From contig CM072343.1 in NCBI GenBank assembly GCA_036874045.1, positions 13,226,001-13,290,000 on the forward strand: DNA of 64,000 nucleotides, in the 5' to 3' direction. The notes under the pieces were generated by a model, which made no database searches, was not told where the DNA came from, and was given only the letters and a program-made list of their open reading frames with translations. Position numbers and translations under genes: made by a program. The number at the start of each line of letters is the position of its first letter. Within the stretch, counting starts at the first letter, position 1. This stretch comes from Cymodocea nodosa (taxonomy: Eukaryota > Streptophyta > Magnoliopsida > Alismatales > Cymodoceaceae). This document shows, in pieces, positions 34,690 to 46,544 of the stretch.

Positions 34690-34735
34690 ACTCCACATAA
34701 AAAGATAAATATTATTGATGATGTTGTTCACCTCA

Positions 34736-35512
34736 TTAAATTCTTGCCAGTAGGAACGAAATGGAAGCAATTCACAGAGTTTATTGCAGCTTTTTATAGA
34801 ATCTAGACAAGAATGGAAATTTTCTGAAAACTCAAATAAATGAACAGGAGTTTATATTGTCTCCTGAGTTAATTTTTGAAGTTTTAGGATTAAAGAATGA
34901 AGGTGTTGTTGTTACCAACAGATTTGACATAATAAGACAATTGGAATGGAACATTCAGTCTTTACCAAAAATTCCAGATGTATATTCTGAAATGAGATTA
35001 ATGGAAAATCTGAATGCAGAGGCAAGGTTTATTGTAAATATATTGCATGCAAATTTATTTCAAAGAGTTGGACACAATTTGGAAGTCAGCAAAAACTGTT
35101 TATATGCAACTTATGGCCTGTTGAATACAATTCAAATAAATTGGTTTGATGTTTTTATGTCACAACTACAGCATATGAGTTCAAAGTTATTTTATGGTGA
35201 TGTTGTATGTAGAATCCTTGCAAGCCAATTGACTTTATCTAACTAGCCCTCTGAAACTAAAGGCATGAGAGCATTTAGTGTCAAAGATTTGCAAAAATTC
35301 CAGGCCATGCATAAACTTCAATGACAACAACAACAACAACCTGATACAGACCATATACAACAACATCAACAAAGTTATTCAGTTCAAGCAGAACAGCAAA
35401 CCCAACTACCTCCTGACTTAGATGTAGTGCTTAACGACATCAAAAATGATATTAGGCATCTAGGAGATAAAATATGTAATGCTATAAGTGATATACTTAG
35501 GAGGGGTCGATA
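34736..35512 (+). pseudogene. Third ORF of A2, C-terminal part only
   Basis: After a 50-bp piece of spacer the sequence jumps at cctcat into the PF20167-like part of the third ORF (KFLPVGTKW). FYSNL is damaged by a base loss near 34800; from 34857 the domain is open to a stop near 35247 (tgg to tag). The Gln run and the tail follow to 35512. The internal promoter-like module, basic and acidic parts are deleted. Confidence 0.85.
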
Positions 35513-36014
35513 ACTGTTTTTGTTTGTTTATGAATACAAAATGTAATGTTTGTATTACTTGTTTGATTTGATTGAACATTACATTTTTCTGTAAATGTTT
35601 TCAATTATTATTCTTGTTTACAGAAAGAGTTGTTGTAATTATATCTCTTATATATATATATATATTATCTGTAATTATCTTTTTGATTAATGACAAAAAA
35701 GGGGAGAAATATTATAAAAAGATGATTATGATCTTAATTGCATATATATATTATAAAAGGAGATGCTATTTGAATGGTTATTGTAATCTGACAGATGATA
35801 ATTAGAAAACTGATACTTATATAATTATTGACATCTGAGAGTTTTAGTTCTAAGAGGTAAAATTTACACAAACAATAGAAATAAGCTTAAGTGAACTTAA
35901 GTCAACAAACAAGTTTGTTGAATTAAAAGTTAACCCAACGAAGGTCCTTTGTTGAGTTAAACATATTTCATAATTGATTTAATATGGTTTTGTCATCATC
36001 AAAAAGGGGGAGAT
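35513..36014 (+). other. 3' non-coding region of A2 with two polypurine tracts
   Basis: aaaaaaggggag (about 35695-35706) and aaaaagggggag (36001-36012) with gene-free AT-rich sequence between. The small open stretch 35572-35805 recurs in A1 and A3 only because the DNA is conserved. Confidence 0.82.
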
Positions 36015-37213
36015 TGTTGAGTATTTTTGTTTTGATGATGTGTGCTGAATGAAAATATTCATATTTGCTCAATTACTATTGCATGTGAAAAGAAATTGAA
36101 ATCATCAATTAATACAGAAAAAGCTTACTGATATAAATACTTGTCTGTATTGGATCTGAAGTTAATAACTAGCCGTTTCGTTGCATTAATTTCTCATTTA
36201 GCTAAACGTTAAGTCAACGTGTGTTTTTATTGAAAATCATGATATGTTTTAATGTTGTATCTTCTGTATCATGAACAGTGCACGTTTAGACAACTCTTTA
36301 AGTTAGAGTTTTGTTTGTATAGAGGTCACGTGAGAACTCGTTAAGTTAGAGGCTTAAAGATTAAAATAGGTCACGTGATAACTCGTTAAGTTTGTGAGTA
36401 AAAGAAGAGACGAACTCGTTAAGTTAGTGTTATACACGTGGTGAAATTATAAGTTACGAATGTTGTATTGTATCACGTGAGGTGCACATGTTTAACTCGT
36501 TAAGTTAACATAACTAAACGCATTGAGTTGCTATATTGAACACTAAGGCAACGCGTTAGGTTAGCGTTATAAACTTAAGTTGTTATTTTTGCACGTGGTA
36601 AAATTCTTATTATAAAAACATTTGTTTATTACTGGTTCGTTGAGTTATCATAACACAACAGAGATGGTTCGTTGAGATAGCATAACACCACGGACTTAGT
36701 TCGTTGAGTTAGCTACAATACTTGTCACGTGAAATGACACATGGTGAGCTCGTTAAGTTAGAAATGTTGAGTTATATATATATACTTGTGTAACTCGTTT
36801 AGTTAACATTAAAGTAATGACTTCTTATTACACTGATGAAAAATTTTTGGAAGAGAAAGTTTATTTTCAGGAAATTTTTCAGAGATCCAGGACTGATGAT
36901 TAAAGAAAATTCGAAATATAAACGTGGGTTGAAACTTGTGTGTTTCGATGAATGAAACAGAAAAGACGTGGAGAAGTGGAAAACTGGTAGTGGTTAAACG
37001 TGAAGGATATGCATGAAATGAAGATACAGTATGAAAGGTATAGAATTCTCGTTGATCAATTTATCCTTGCACGGAAAACGAAAAATCTTTTCAAGGATCA
37101 AACCATCCCTGCACACCAAAAGAAAAATCTTTTTCAGGGATCAAAAACACCTCTTCGGGAAAAATCTCTCAAGTGGAAGAAAGTTCAGTGAAGTATAAAA
37201 AGGTAAGATTTTC
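36015..37213 (+). repeat. A LTR between A2 and A3, 3' truncated
   Basis: The first 1.2 kb of an A LTR up to gtaagattttc, then an abrupt change to RNase H of another A copy. The first two ladder hairpins are kept (about 37060-37140). It could be the 3' LTR of A2 or the 5' LTR of a tandem A3. Confidence 0.88.
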
Positions 37214-37722
37214 AATGACTGTATTATTCTAAGGATAGTTAAATAGTTCTTATAGGATATACTGATGCTGGTTATGCAGGATGTAAATCTGATAGAAAGA
37301 GTACCAGTGGCACATGTCAATTATTGGGAAATAATTTGGTGTCATGGTTTAGTAAAAGGCAAAACTGTGTAGCACTTTCTACTACAGAAGCTGAATATGT
37401 TGCTGCTGCACTATGTTGCACTCAGATTCTGTGGATAAGGCAAACTTTAGAAGATTTTAGATTATCTTATGGTACAACTAAGATTTATTGTGACAATAGT
37501 TTTGCAATAAATCTTTCCAAAAATTCTGTATTACATTCAAGAGCAAAGCATATAGTGGTTAGACATCATTTTCTAAGAGATAACGTAATTAAAGGAAAAA
37601 TTAAATTAGAATTTGTGTCTAGTAAAAATCAATTAGCTGATATATTTACAAAACCTCTAAACGAAAATACATTCTTCAACATTAGATTAAATTTAGGTAT
37701 TTGTAGGCTATGTGATGTGTAA
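37214..37722 (+). pseudogene. RNase H of A3
   Basis: The fragment begins just before the RNase H domain. A taa at 37239-37241 (agt taa ata) is the same nonsense codon as in A5 (63032-63034). Then GYTDAGYAG, STSGTC, EAEYVAAAL, IYCDNS and LGICRLCDV, stop at 37720-37722. The frame from 37324 is open. RNase H removes the RNA template during reverse transcription. Confidence 0.87.
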
Positions 37723-39312
37723 AATGCTTAAACTCCACATAAAAAGAAAAATATTATTGACGATGTTGTTCACCTCATAGATATTATATACTTATTATAA
37801 ATATCTAAAGTAATATCTAAACTGCTGCTTAAGATACTATGTATTTATTGTAAAATCATAGTAGTATCTTATTGATTTTAAGTAGTTTATCAATTTTAAT
37901 GGTTTTTACGATTTTAAGTGCAAGTGTAAATGAAAAACATTAAATACTTCTCACATTCTGAAATTTTGATTAAATGTTTTCTTTGAATCAAGGAAAATGC
38001 ATATGATCAAGCATAAATTTGACTTAATTGATTAAACTTGTAGAATAAGTTATATGTAACTCATCTTAAACTATTAATCAAAAGTATAAGCTTATTGAAA
38101 CTGATTCATATTCTCAGTACAATCATAGAAGTAAAAATTGTATGAGATTTGTGTTTTATTGCATCCATATTAATGGAATACATATATACTGTGCTTAAAA
38201 TGAAAAGTGCTTACAAAGTGAAAATCTTTGAGAGTTTATTGATCAGTTTGATCACGAGCCTTTTGTACTTGAGTAGATAGGTATGTTAGGATTGTTGTCT
38301 TGAAAAAGGATTCTTTAAATCTGGCAACCTAAGGTCCTGATCAGATCTGGGATTATTGATTGAAAGCTCATTACACGGGTACATTAGAAAGCTCTTGTAT
38401 GATTCAAGCTTTTCAAACTAACTTTTAAAGAAAATTCAATATTTACTGTTTTGAAAAGAAAAAGTTGTTTCATTAATTACAGATATCTTTGAATCGCATA
38501 TAGTTTATACCAATATGACTACTGATTTATTGAATCAACATTAGTACTTTTGAAAACGTTTATTTGAGATACATTCTTTTATTCTCCTTGAATTAATCAA
38601 ATTGAGTTCAAAGTTGTGTTTTGATTCATATACAGTAGGAATTGATTCTGGAAATCATTTTTGATGATATCAGGATAACGGAAGTCTTTGAAAAGAAAAT
38701 GTAAAAGTATAGTTATACTTAACATCTATTGTCACTACAAGTATATTTTTTATTTTGATTGAATATATTTGAAGTATATTTATAGGGGGAGCATTAACAA
38801 TGTCAAAAAAAAAAGAAGGATTAATATAATTTAAAATACAAATTTTAGTTAATCTGAATTAATGTCCTCTTAAAATCTTGATGAAATAATTTAAAAAGAC
38901 AAATAAACTATTTTAGATTCAAAGGGCAAAATGTTCAAATAGTTTACTATGTTCTCAAGATAATGTTAAGTTTTAGCATGTGTGTTGTTTTCAGAACGTT
39001 TTAGTTGAAAGCATCCAAAACTTGTTTAAGTGTACTAACTAGACGTTATGTTAGACAAGGCAACGTGTAAAACTGCCTCTAGACAGCGTTTTACTCGTTA
39101 GGTTAGTTAACTCAATGAGTTATACTTGAATATTTCGGGTACCTTGATTGAATAAACTTTATTCAATATTTATTTAATATCTAAACCCGACTTATCTTCA
39201 CGTTGAGTTATACGCCTAAAAAACCTATTTAAACACTTATAACACAGGGACTTAGGTTATTTGTAAACTTTGTCAAGAAAATCTTTCCCACTTGTTGCTG
39301 TTACAACCTGCG
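37723..39312 (+). other. Spacer of A3 with promoter-like end
   Basis: The family A spacer, free of genes. Purine tract ataggggga near 38763. The end holds actcgttaggttagttaac (near 39092), cacgttgagtta (near 39199) and tatttaaa at 39226-39233, then 80 bp to the start codon. Confidence 0.76.
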
Positions 39313-41620
39313 ATGATGGTCTCCAAGTTCTACAAAGGTCGTGGCAGAGGAAAAGGCAAAAGTAGAAGAGATGCAAAAGGAAAAGAGATAGAGAATGATG
39401 AAGTTCCACGTACTTGGTTCAAGAAAATATTTCGAGTGGACAAAAGGTTAGAAGAACTTTATAGAGATTACTTCTTTTCTCAAGATATATTAAATGAAGT
39501 TAGACAAAAACTTCAACATACTGATACAAGTATTACATACATGGGTATTCGAAGTAAATATGATAGAGAATATAGAATGAAATGTGCTGAGATTGCATTT
39601 TTGGAACAGTATGAAAAATATTTGGAAAAAGGTGTAGGTTCATTAAATAGAACTCCTCAAACTCCTATAAATAGTACAAGACTACATGCATTTGAGGAAG
39701 AGCATGAATCAGCTGTCCCTACTCCTTTATATTCAAAACAAGTAGAATCAGATATTGCTGTAGACAAAACAAAAGTTGATAGTCTTCGAAAGGCCGTTGC
39801 AATAGAAAGTGCCTTAGAAGAATTAAAGCAGAAAACTTTTATGGGGCAATTTCAAAAGAAAACAGCAATACTTGAAAAGGAGAAACAAAAATGTTATAGA
39901 AGAAGGAAAGTCAGAAAAATTTGTCTAAGGAAACAAAGTCTATTGAAAAAGGAAAATCAGATGAAAATTTATTTTCAAAGGACAATATATGTCTAGACAT
40001 TGTACCTTATTCTGCATCTGATAAACTCATTAGTTCCGAACACACTGAAACTGATGAAGATAATGAGACTTTATTTTCCCTTGCTAGAAAGCTTGAGAAG
40101 AAATCCAAGTCAAATATAAGCTCAAGTTTTTCTATTAATACAAGTCCTGATGATGCAAAAATTGACAAATCAGAGCATCAGGCACCTGACATTGAACAAG
40201 TTATTGCAGATATAATTGACAATTTTAAGGCAGTAACTAGTTCAAAGGCTGAATTGTTTGGAGTAGCAAATATTGAAATTGTTAAGACTCCAGAAGAGCT
40301 AAAAGTTAACCAGCCTTCTACGGAATCTATAGAAGTAGAGTCTGAGAATTCACAACATGAATCAATGGAAATATCTGTTGAAGAAAATGAACAATTACAG
40401 ATAGGTACACCGGCTGTAGAATTTGTAGAAAAATTGTACTCTGAACATTCTATAGAGACTGAATAGATGAATGTTGAGCATATTGACAATGTTCCTAACA
40501 CTGTTGAAGCTGAAGAATCAAGCTTACCTGAGCAGCTTCAAGATAATATTTTGGAAGAGAACAACATGACATTCATTTTGAAGAAGAGGTTCCTGAAGAT
40601 GAATTAAACTCTGAATCACGGCTTCAGGTATCACCTTCTTTGTGTACAATGTTAAACATTCAAGGTAATACAATTCATTTTAGATCTGAAGAAGCATTGC
40701 AGAAATACAATAATCTGATTACATGTCAGATTCTGCATGCTCGTCCAATATAATTCAGAAATTTGATGGACATAAGAGATTTGTTTGAGTTTCAAGGCCT
40801 TATTAAATTCTTGCCAGTAGGACCGAAATGGAAGCAATACACAGAGCTTATTGCAGCTTTTTATATCAATCTGGTCAAGAATGGAAATTTTCTGAAAACT
40901 CAAATAAATGAACAAGAGTTTATATTGTCTCCTGAGTTAATTTTTGAAGTTTTAGGATTAAAGAATGAAGGTGTTGTTGTTACAAACAGATTTGACATGA
41001 TTAGACAACTAGAATGGAACATTCATTCTTTATCAAAAATTCCAGATGTATATTCTAAAATGAGATTAATGGAAAATCTGAATGTAGAGGCAAGGTTTAT
41101 TGCAAATATATTGCATGCAAATTTATTTCAAAGAGTTGGACACAATATGGAAGTCAACAGAAGTTGTTTATATGCAACTTATAGCTTGCTGAATAGAATT
41201 CAAATCAATTGGTTTGATGTTTTCACTTCTCAACTACAGCATACGAGTTCAAAGTTATTTTATGGTGATGCTGTATGTAAACTCATTGCAAGCCAATTGA
41301 ATTTATCTGACTGACCCTCTAAAACTAAAGGCATGAGAGCATTTAGGGTCAAAGATTTGCAAAAATTCCAGGCCATGCATAAACCTCAACGACAACAACA
41401 ACAACAACAACCTGATACAGACCATATACAACAACAACAACAACCTGATACAGACCATATACAACAACAACAACAACAAAGTTATTCAGTTCAAGCAGAA
41501 CAGCAAACCGAGCTACCTCCTGACTTAGATGTAGTGCTTAATGACATTAGAAATGATATTAGGCATCTAGGAGATAAAATATGTAATGTTATAAGTGATA
41601 TACTTAGGAGGGGTCGCTAA
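39313..41620 (+). pseudogene. Third ORF of A3
   Basis: Two adjacent atg codons (39313 and 39316) start MMVSKFYKGRGRGKG. The parts follow those of A1: basic N-terminus, helical region, acidic middle, PF20167-like part (DLFEFQGLIKFLPVG), Gln-rich stretch and tail ending ILRRGR at 41618. Breaks: a one-base loss near 39920, stop at 40464-40466 (tag), a base loss near 40558, stop near 40751, stop near 41313 (tga). A 30-bp unit of the Gln region is doubled compared with A1. The least damaged N-terminal end of the family; function unknown. Confidence 0.85.
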
Positions 41621-42120
41621 CTGTTTTTGTTTGTTTCTGAATACAAAATGTAATGTTTGTATTACTTGTTTGATTCATTGAACAATACATTTTTCTGTAA
41701 ATGTCTTCAATTATTATTCTTGTTTACAGAAAGAGTTGTTGTAATTATATCTCTTATATATGTATATATATTCTTTGTAATTATCTTTTTGATTAATGAC
41801 AAAAAGGGGGAGAAATATTATAAAAAGATGCTTATGATCTTAATTGCATATATATATTATAAAAGGAGATGCTATTTAAATGGTTATTGTAATCTGACAA
41901 ATGATAATTAGAAAACTGATACTTATATAATTATTGACATTTAAGAGTTTTAGTTCTGAGAGGTAAAATTTACACAAACAATAGAAATAAGCTTAAGTGA
42001 ACTTAAGTCAACAAACAAGTTTGTTGAATTAAAAGTTAACCCAACGAAGGTGCTTTGTTGAGTTATACATATTTCATAATTGATTTAATATGGTTTTGTC
42101 ATCATCAAAAAGGGGGAGAT
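41621..42120 (+). other. 3' non-coding region of A3 with two polypurine tracts
   Basis: aaaaagggggag at 41811-41822 and at 42107-42118. No gene. Confidence 0.83.
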
Positions 42121-43742
42121 TGTTGAGTATTTTGTTTTGATGATGTGTGCTGAATGAAAATAATCATATTTGCTCAATTACTATTGCTTGTGAAAAGAAA
42201 TTAAAATCATCAATTAATACAGAAAAAGCTTACTGATATAAATACTTGTCTATATTGGATCTAAAGTTAATAACTAGTCGTTTCATTGCATTAATTTCTC
42301 ATTTAGCTAAACGTTAAGTTAACGTGTGTTTTTATTGAAAAGCATGATATGTTTTAATGTTATATCTTCTGTATCATAAACCGTGCACGTTTAGACAACT
42401 CGTTAAGTTAGAGTTTTGTTTGTATAGAGGTCACGTGAGAACTCGTTAAGTTAGAGGCTTAAAGGTTAAAATAGGTCACATGATAACTCGTTAAGTTAGT
42501 GAGCAAAAGAAGAGACGAACTCGTTAAGTTAGTGTTATACACGTGGTGAAATTATAAGTTACGAATGTTGTATTGTATCACGTGAGGTGCGCATGTTTAA
42601 CTCGTTAAGTTAACATTACTAAACGCATTGAGTTGCTATATTGAACACTAAGGCAACACGTTAGGTTAGCATTATAAACTTAAGTTGTTATTTTTGCACG
42701 TGGTAAAATTCTTATTATAAAAACATTTGTTTATTACTGATTCGTTGAGTTATCATAACACAATGGAGATGGTTCATTGAGTTATCATAACACAACGGAG
42801 ATGGTTCGTTGAGTTATCATAACACCATGGACATAGTTCGTTGAGTTAGCTACAGTACTTGTCACGTGAAATGGCACATGAGGAACTCGTTAAGTTAAAA
42901 ACGTTAAGTTATATATATACTTGTGTTACTCGTTTAGTTAACATTAAAGTAACGACTTCTTATTACACTAATGAAAAAACTTTTGGACAAGAAAGTTTAT
43001 TTTGTAGGAAATTTTTAGGAGATCCAAGACTGATGATTAAAGAAAATTTGAAATATAAACGTGGGTTAGAACGTGTGTGTTTCGATGAATGAAAAAGAAA
43101 AGACATGGAGAAATGGAAAATTGGTGGTGGTTAAGTGTGAAGGATATGCATGAAATGAAGATACAGTATAAAAGGCATAGAATTCTTGTTGATCAATTTA
43201 TCCTTGCACACAAAACGAAAAATCTTTTCAAGGATCTAACCATCCCTGCACACCAAAAGAAAAATCCTTTTCAGGGATCAAAAACACCTTCTCGGTGAAA
43301 ATCTCTTAAGTGGAAGAAAGTTCAGTGAAGCATAAAAAGGTAAGATTTTCGTCACTGAAGATTTGAAGTATCAGAAGAAAGCAAATTCGGTGAAGCATGA
43401 AAAGACAAGATATTCGTCACTGAAGAATTGCTGAAGAAGAAAAAGAAGAAGAAAAAGAAGAAGAAAGATCTCAAACAGGGAGAAAAGTTTTAAATTCCGC
43501 AAATTAGTTTTCTCTGTTTGTAGTTATGAAATTGTTTAGATGATACATGGTATCGAAATATAATTGCATCTACAATTTCTAAGGAGAATTGAATTGTATA
43601 TTGTAATTGAAACCTTGAATAAAAATGATTTTATGAAAACAATGTCTCGACTTGTTTTTGAGTTTTAAAGTTTCAATTATATTTTAGAAAATATTAAAAA
43701 TACACAATTCACCCCCCTATTGTGTAGCCATACGATCCTACA
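42121..43742 (+). repeat. 3' LTR of A3
   Basis: 1622 bp, tgttgagtattt to cctaca. The segment gagttatcataacac...atggttc occurs three times (about 42745-42835), against two in A1. The hairpins atccttg/caaggat (43200-43235) and atccctg/cagggat (43242-43278) are intact. TATA-like tatatatata lies near 42910. Confidence 0.92.
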
Positions 43743-44592
43743 AGCCCAAAAAATTAGAACATATTTAAAGTAAATGGACAAAGACTTAGACCTATTTTGA
43801 AGATACCAAAAAGTTCTTTTGGAATTATAGAAGAAGCAAGAGTAGAGGACTACTCATGCTTTACTTAGTAAGAAATCATTTTATTTTATAAATATATATA
43901 TATATATATATATTATTTATACATAGTTACGGTTAAACCAAAAGGAGTTATCGCTTTTACCGAAGCACAAAAAAAATCGTTGTGATTCAATCGACAAGAT
44001 CCATCGGTCTGATCGAAACATAAAAACATAAAAAAATCTATATATTATTTAGTAAAAATGTCAGTTTTATCGAAGCATAGTATCGGTTCAATCGATAAAA
44101 AAAAAATGAAGATAGAAAGAAAATATTTAATTTCGATTCAATCGAGGAATATAACGGTTTGACCGAATAATTTTTAAAATATGGAAAAAGTAAGAGTAGT
44201 TAAACCGAAGCTCTTCGGTCTTGATCGAAGAAAAAATTATTATCTTAAGTTTTTTTTTTTTTTATTAGATATAACTTTATGGGAAGTCCGTTGAGTTACG
44301 CTTAACTCAACGAACTTAATCCGTTGAGTCTAGGATAAGTTAACGAACTTACCTCGTTGAGTTAACTATAACTCAACAGAGTACTGTAGTTAAGTCCACG
44401 GACTAAGTCCGTGGTGTTAACTGTAATTCCACAGGTGAGAGAGCGAGAGTTGGTGTGGGAAATGACCTAATTACCCACCTAAACTAAGTGCATATTTATC
44501 TTAAACTTAGGGTTTTAGGGGCATTATCCGCAGAATCATTTAGAACTTAGAACAGTATTGATTAGAGCGACTCCGTGCCATTGCGTAACTCC
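43743..44592 (+). other. Gypsy pol tail and non-coding region with inverted repeats
   Basis: At about 43762-43870 one frame reads FKVNGQRLRP, a motif at the end of Athila/Tat Gypsy pol, then a charged tail and a stop near 43869. The host of the A array is therefore a Gypsy element. A (ta)n run lies at 43895-43914. 43920-44240 is rich in short ggttnaatcga / ccgaa motifs. 44281-44440 is a series of inverted repeats, such as the perfect cgttgagtta / taactcaacg at about 44288-44311. Confidence 0.7.
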
Positions 44593-46544
44593 ATGATGAG
44601 GAAGATGACAGTCGAGTTTTGGGAAGATGTGATCGACACTTCAGAATTTCTTAAAGAATTAGAGGAATGACACACGAGGCAGAAAATCAGTAATACGACA
44701 AGAGAAAAAGAACTACAGAAGGTCGAATCTGAACTTTTCAACTTCAGAAGAGTTTTAGTAGATTTGGGTATACAATTATCTCAAATAATAAAAACAAGAA
44801 TAAAGGTTGCTACAGAAATTGCTGTAAGCAAGGAGAGAAAAATAAGGCCAAACAACGAAGTTGCCCTAGAATTAATCCAACGTAACTCCCAGCTCTAGTT
44901 CAAAAGATGAATCTGTGGATGAGCTAAATGGGCGATCTAGGAGCAATAAAGGAAAGAAAGAGAAGAAGAGGCAACTCAAGAACAGGAGGAACCGACTGCT
45001 GAAAGAACTATTCCTAAGGAATAGTAGCTAGGACCTTCAATTCCACCACCACGGCCGATGGAACGAGCAGCAATTTTGGGGCCTTCTACTGAAGAAGAAA
45101 AAAGAGAATTTCAAGAACTGGTTTAAATAGGAAGAGACCAAGGAGAACTAGAAGAATTGGCAGTTGCTATAGCACATCTGGTGTTTGATGCACAGTGCAA
45201 AAAGAGGGCTGCAGAAAAGTTGAAAGCCCAATATAGAATCAAAGTGGAACAGTATCGTGAAGCTACTACCAAACTTGCTACAAAAGGAGATGAAGTTGGT
45301 CCTTCGAGACCAATAATTATAGAAAGAATTAAACAGGAAGAGCTAGTACCTGTGGCTCAAAGGCCTATAGAGCCTATTTTTGTGGATTTAATTTCAGATG
45401 AGGAAGAGGAAGACCAGACACAATTAATCAGAAAAAGGAAAGGAAAAGAGGTAGTGTATGAATATCACGATGAGATTAAATCTGAAATACAAATGTCAGT
45501 AGAGCCTGTAGAGCCAAATTTTGTAAACCTGCTATCTGATTCTGAGGAAGAGCAGGAGTAGCAGCAGCAAGAGCAAATAGAAGAAGAAAAACAGGTTGAA
45601 ACTAGTCTACAGCCTGTACAAGAAGAAGAAACAGAAATTAGGGCAGAAGCTAATTTGCTCGTAACTCCATCCCAATCTACCACAGAATCAGAAAGAACAG
45701 TTACAATGCAGATTGGTAGTTAGGAGGAAGTAGAAAGAACAGAAAATGAACAAGAAGCTGAACAAGTATATATGGAAAGAAATGACTCTACAGATTCCAT
45801 TGAAGAGCAAGAAACTCTTCAGTAATTTTTGGAAAGTATTCAAGACAGAGTGGAGAGTTTTGCCAGCTCACCACCATAGACAGAAGCAGAAGCAAATATT
45901 CAAGAATCCGTAGAGCATTTTCATCACGTCCAAGTTCAGCATTTGGAAGAGGAAGTTCAAGAACAAACCCCTTTAGAGCAACAAATTTATATTCCTGACC
46001 TTGCGGAGGCAATAGTTTTAAATGAAGTATACTTTTGGAGTTAGGAAGCTTATAACAAATACCAAGAGATTAGGGGTAATGATATTATTTACAGTAGACC
46101 AGTAAATTGGGATGGGATGCAAGAAATTAAAGATTTATTTGAGTTCCAAGGTCTACTACAGTTTATTTCTCAACAGAGAGGGCATGTAGTATATGAGAAT
46201 TTAGTGCCCTGCTTTTATGCAAATTTGAGAGAAGGAGAAAGAGGATTAATTTCCAACGTGGAGAAAGTTGATGTACAGATAACACTAGAGCTTCTCCACA
46301 ATATTTTCAGACTAAGAAATGAAGGAATTGAAATTCTAAAAGAAACAATTATAGTGGAATGGGCTGAACAAGAAATTAAATAGTGCATAGCCATCGACCT
46401 TGGTGTGCCATTACTGAATAGACTGAAGTACTTAAATGAAAAGGCACACATGGTCGCAGTCATATTGGTAAAAACTGTTTATCAAAGACAAGGCCACGAC
46501 ATTGAACTAAGTCAATTTTTCAAGTGGGCTACTTATGTAGTTGT
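44593..46544 (+). pseudogene. C1: PF20167-type accessory ORF after Gypsy pol
   Basis: A start at atg 44593 is plausible. The order is a helical N-terminus, a Glu-rich part (open 45157-45561) with PIFVDLISDEEEE and a second FVNLLSDSEEE, a Gln/Glu-rich stretch, and from about 46020 a globular domain (DLFEFQGLLQF, FYANL, LHNIFRLRNEGIE), open 46117-46380. That domain resembles PF20167 and the third ORF of family A. Stops (44668, 45559, 45721, 45823, 46381 and others) kill it. It lies 0.7 kb after the Gypsy pol tail, which suggests an Athila/Tat accessory ORF. B3 interrupts it at 46545; its last part is at 53398. Confidence 0.68.

Larger units (their letters stand above)
29542..37213 (+). mobile_element. 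Copia element A2, internally deleted
   Basis: 5' LTR, PBS, gag, protease, then a deletion of about 2.06 kb (junction about 33866) to late RT, RNase H, a second deletion (junction about 34735) into the third ORF, 3' region and a 3' LTR cut at 37213. It preserves the only zinc knuckle of family A in the window with all four ligands. Confidence 0.9.
37214..43742 (+). mobile_element. Copia element A3, 3' half
   Basis: RNase H, spacer, third ORF, 3' region and full 3' LTR. gag, protease, integrase and RT are missing at the junction in the preceding LTR. The right flank is agccc, inside Gypsy pol sequence. Confidence 0.88.

Noticed and set aside
43890-43920. Replication origin or matrix-attachment site at the (ta)n run
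   Set aside because: A simple dinucleotide repeat in AT-rich DNA is not evidence for either.
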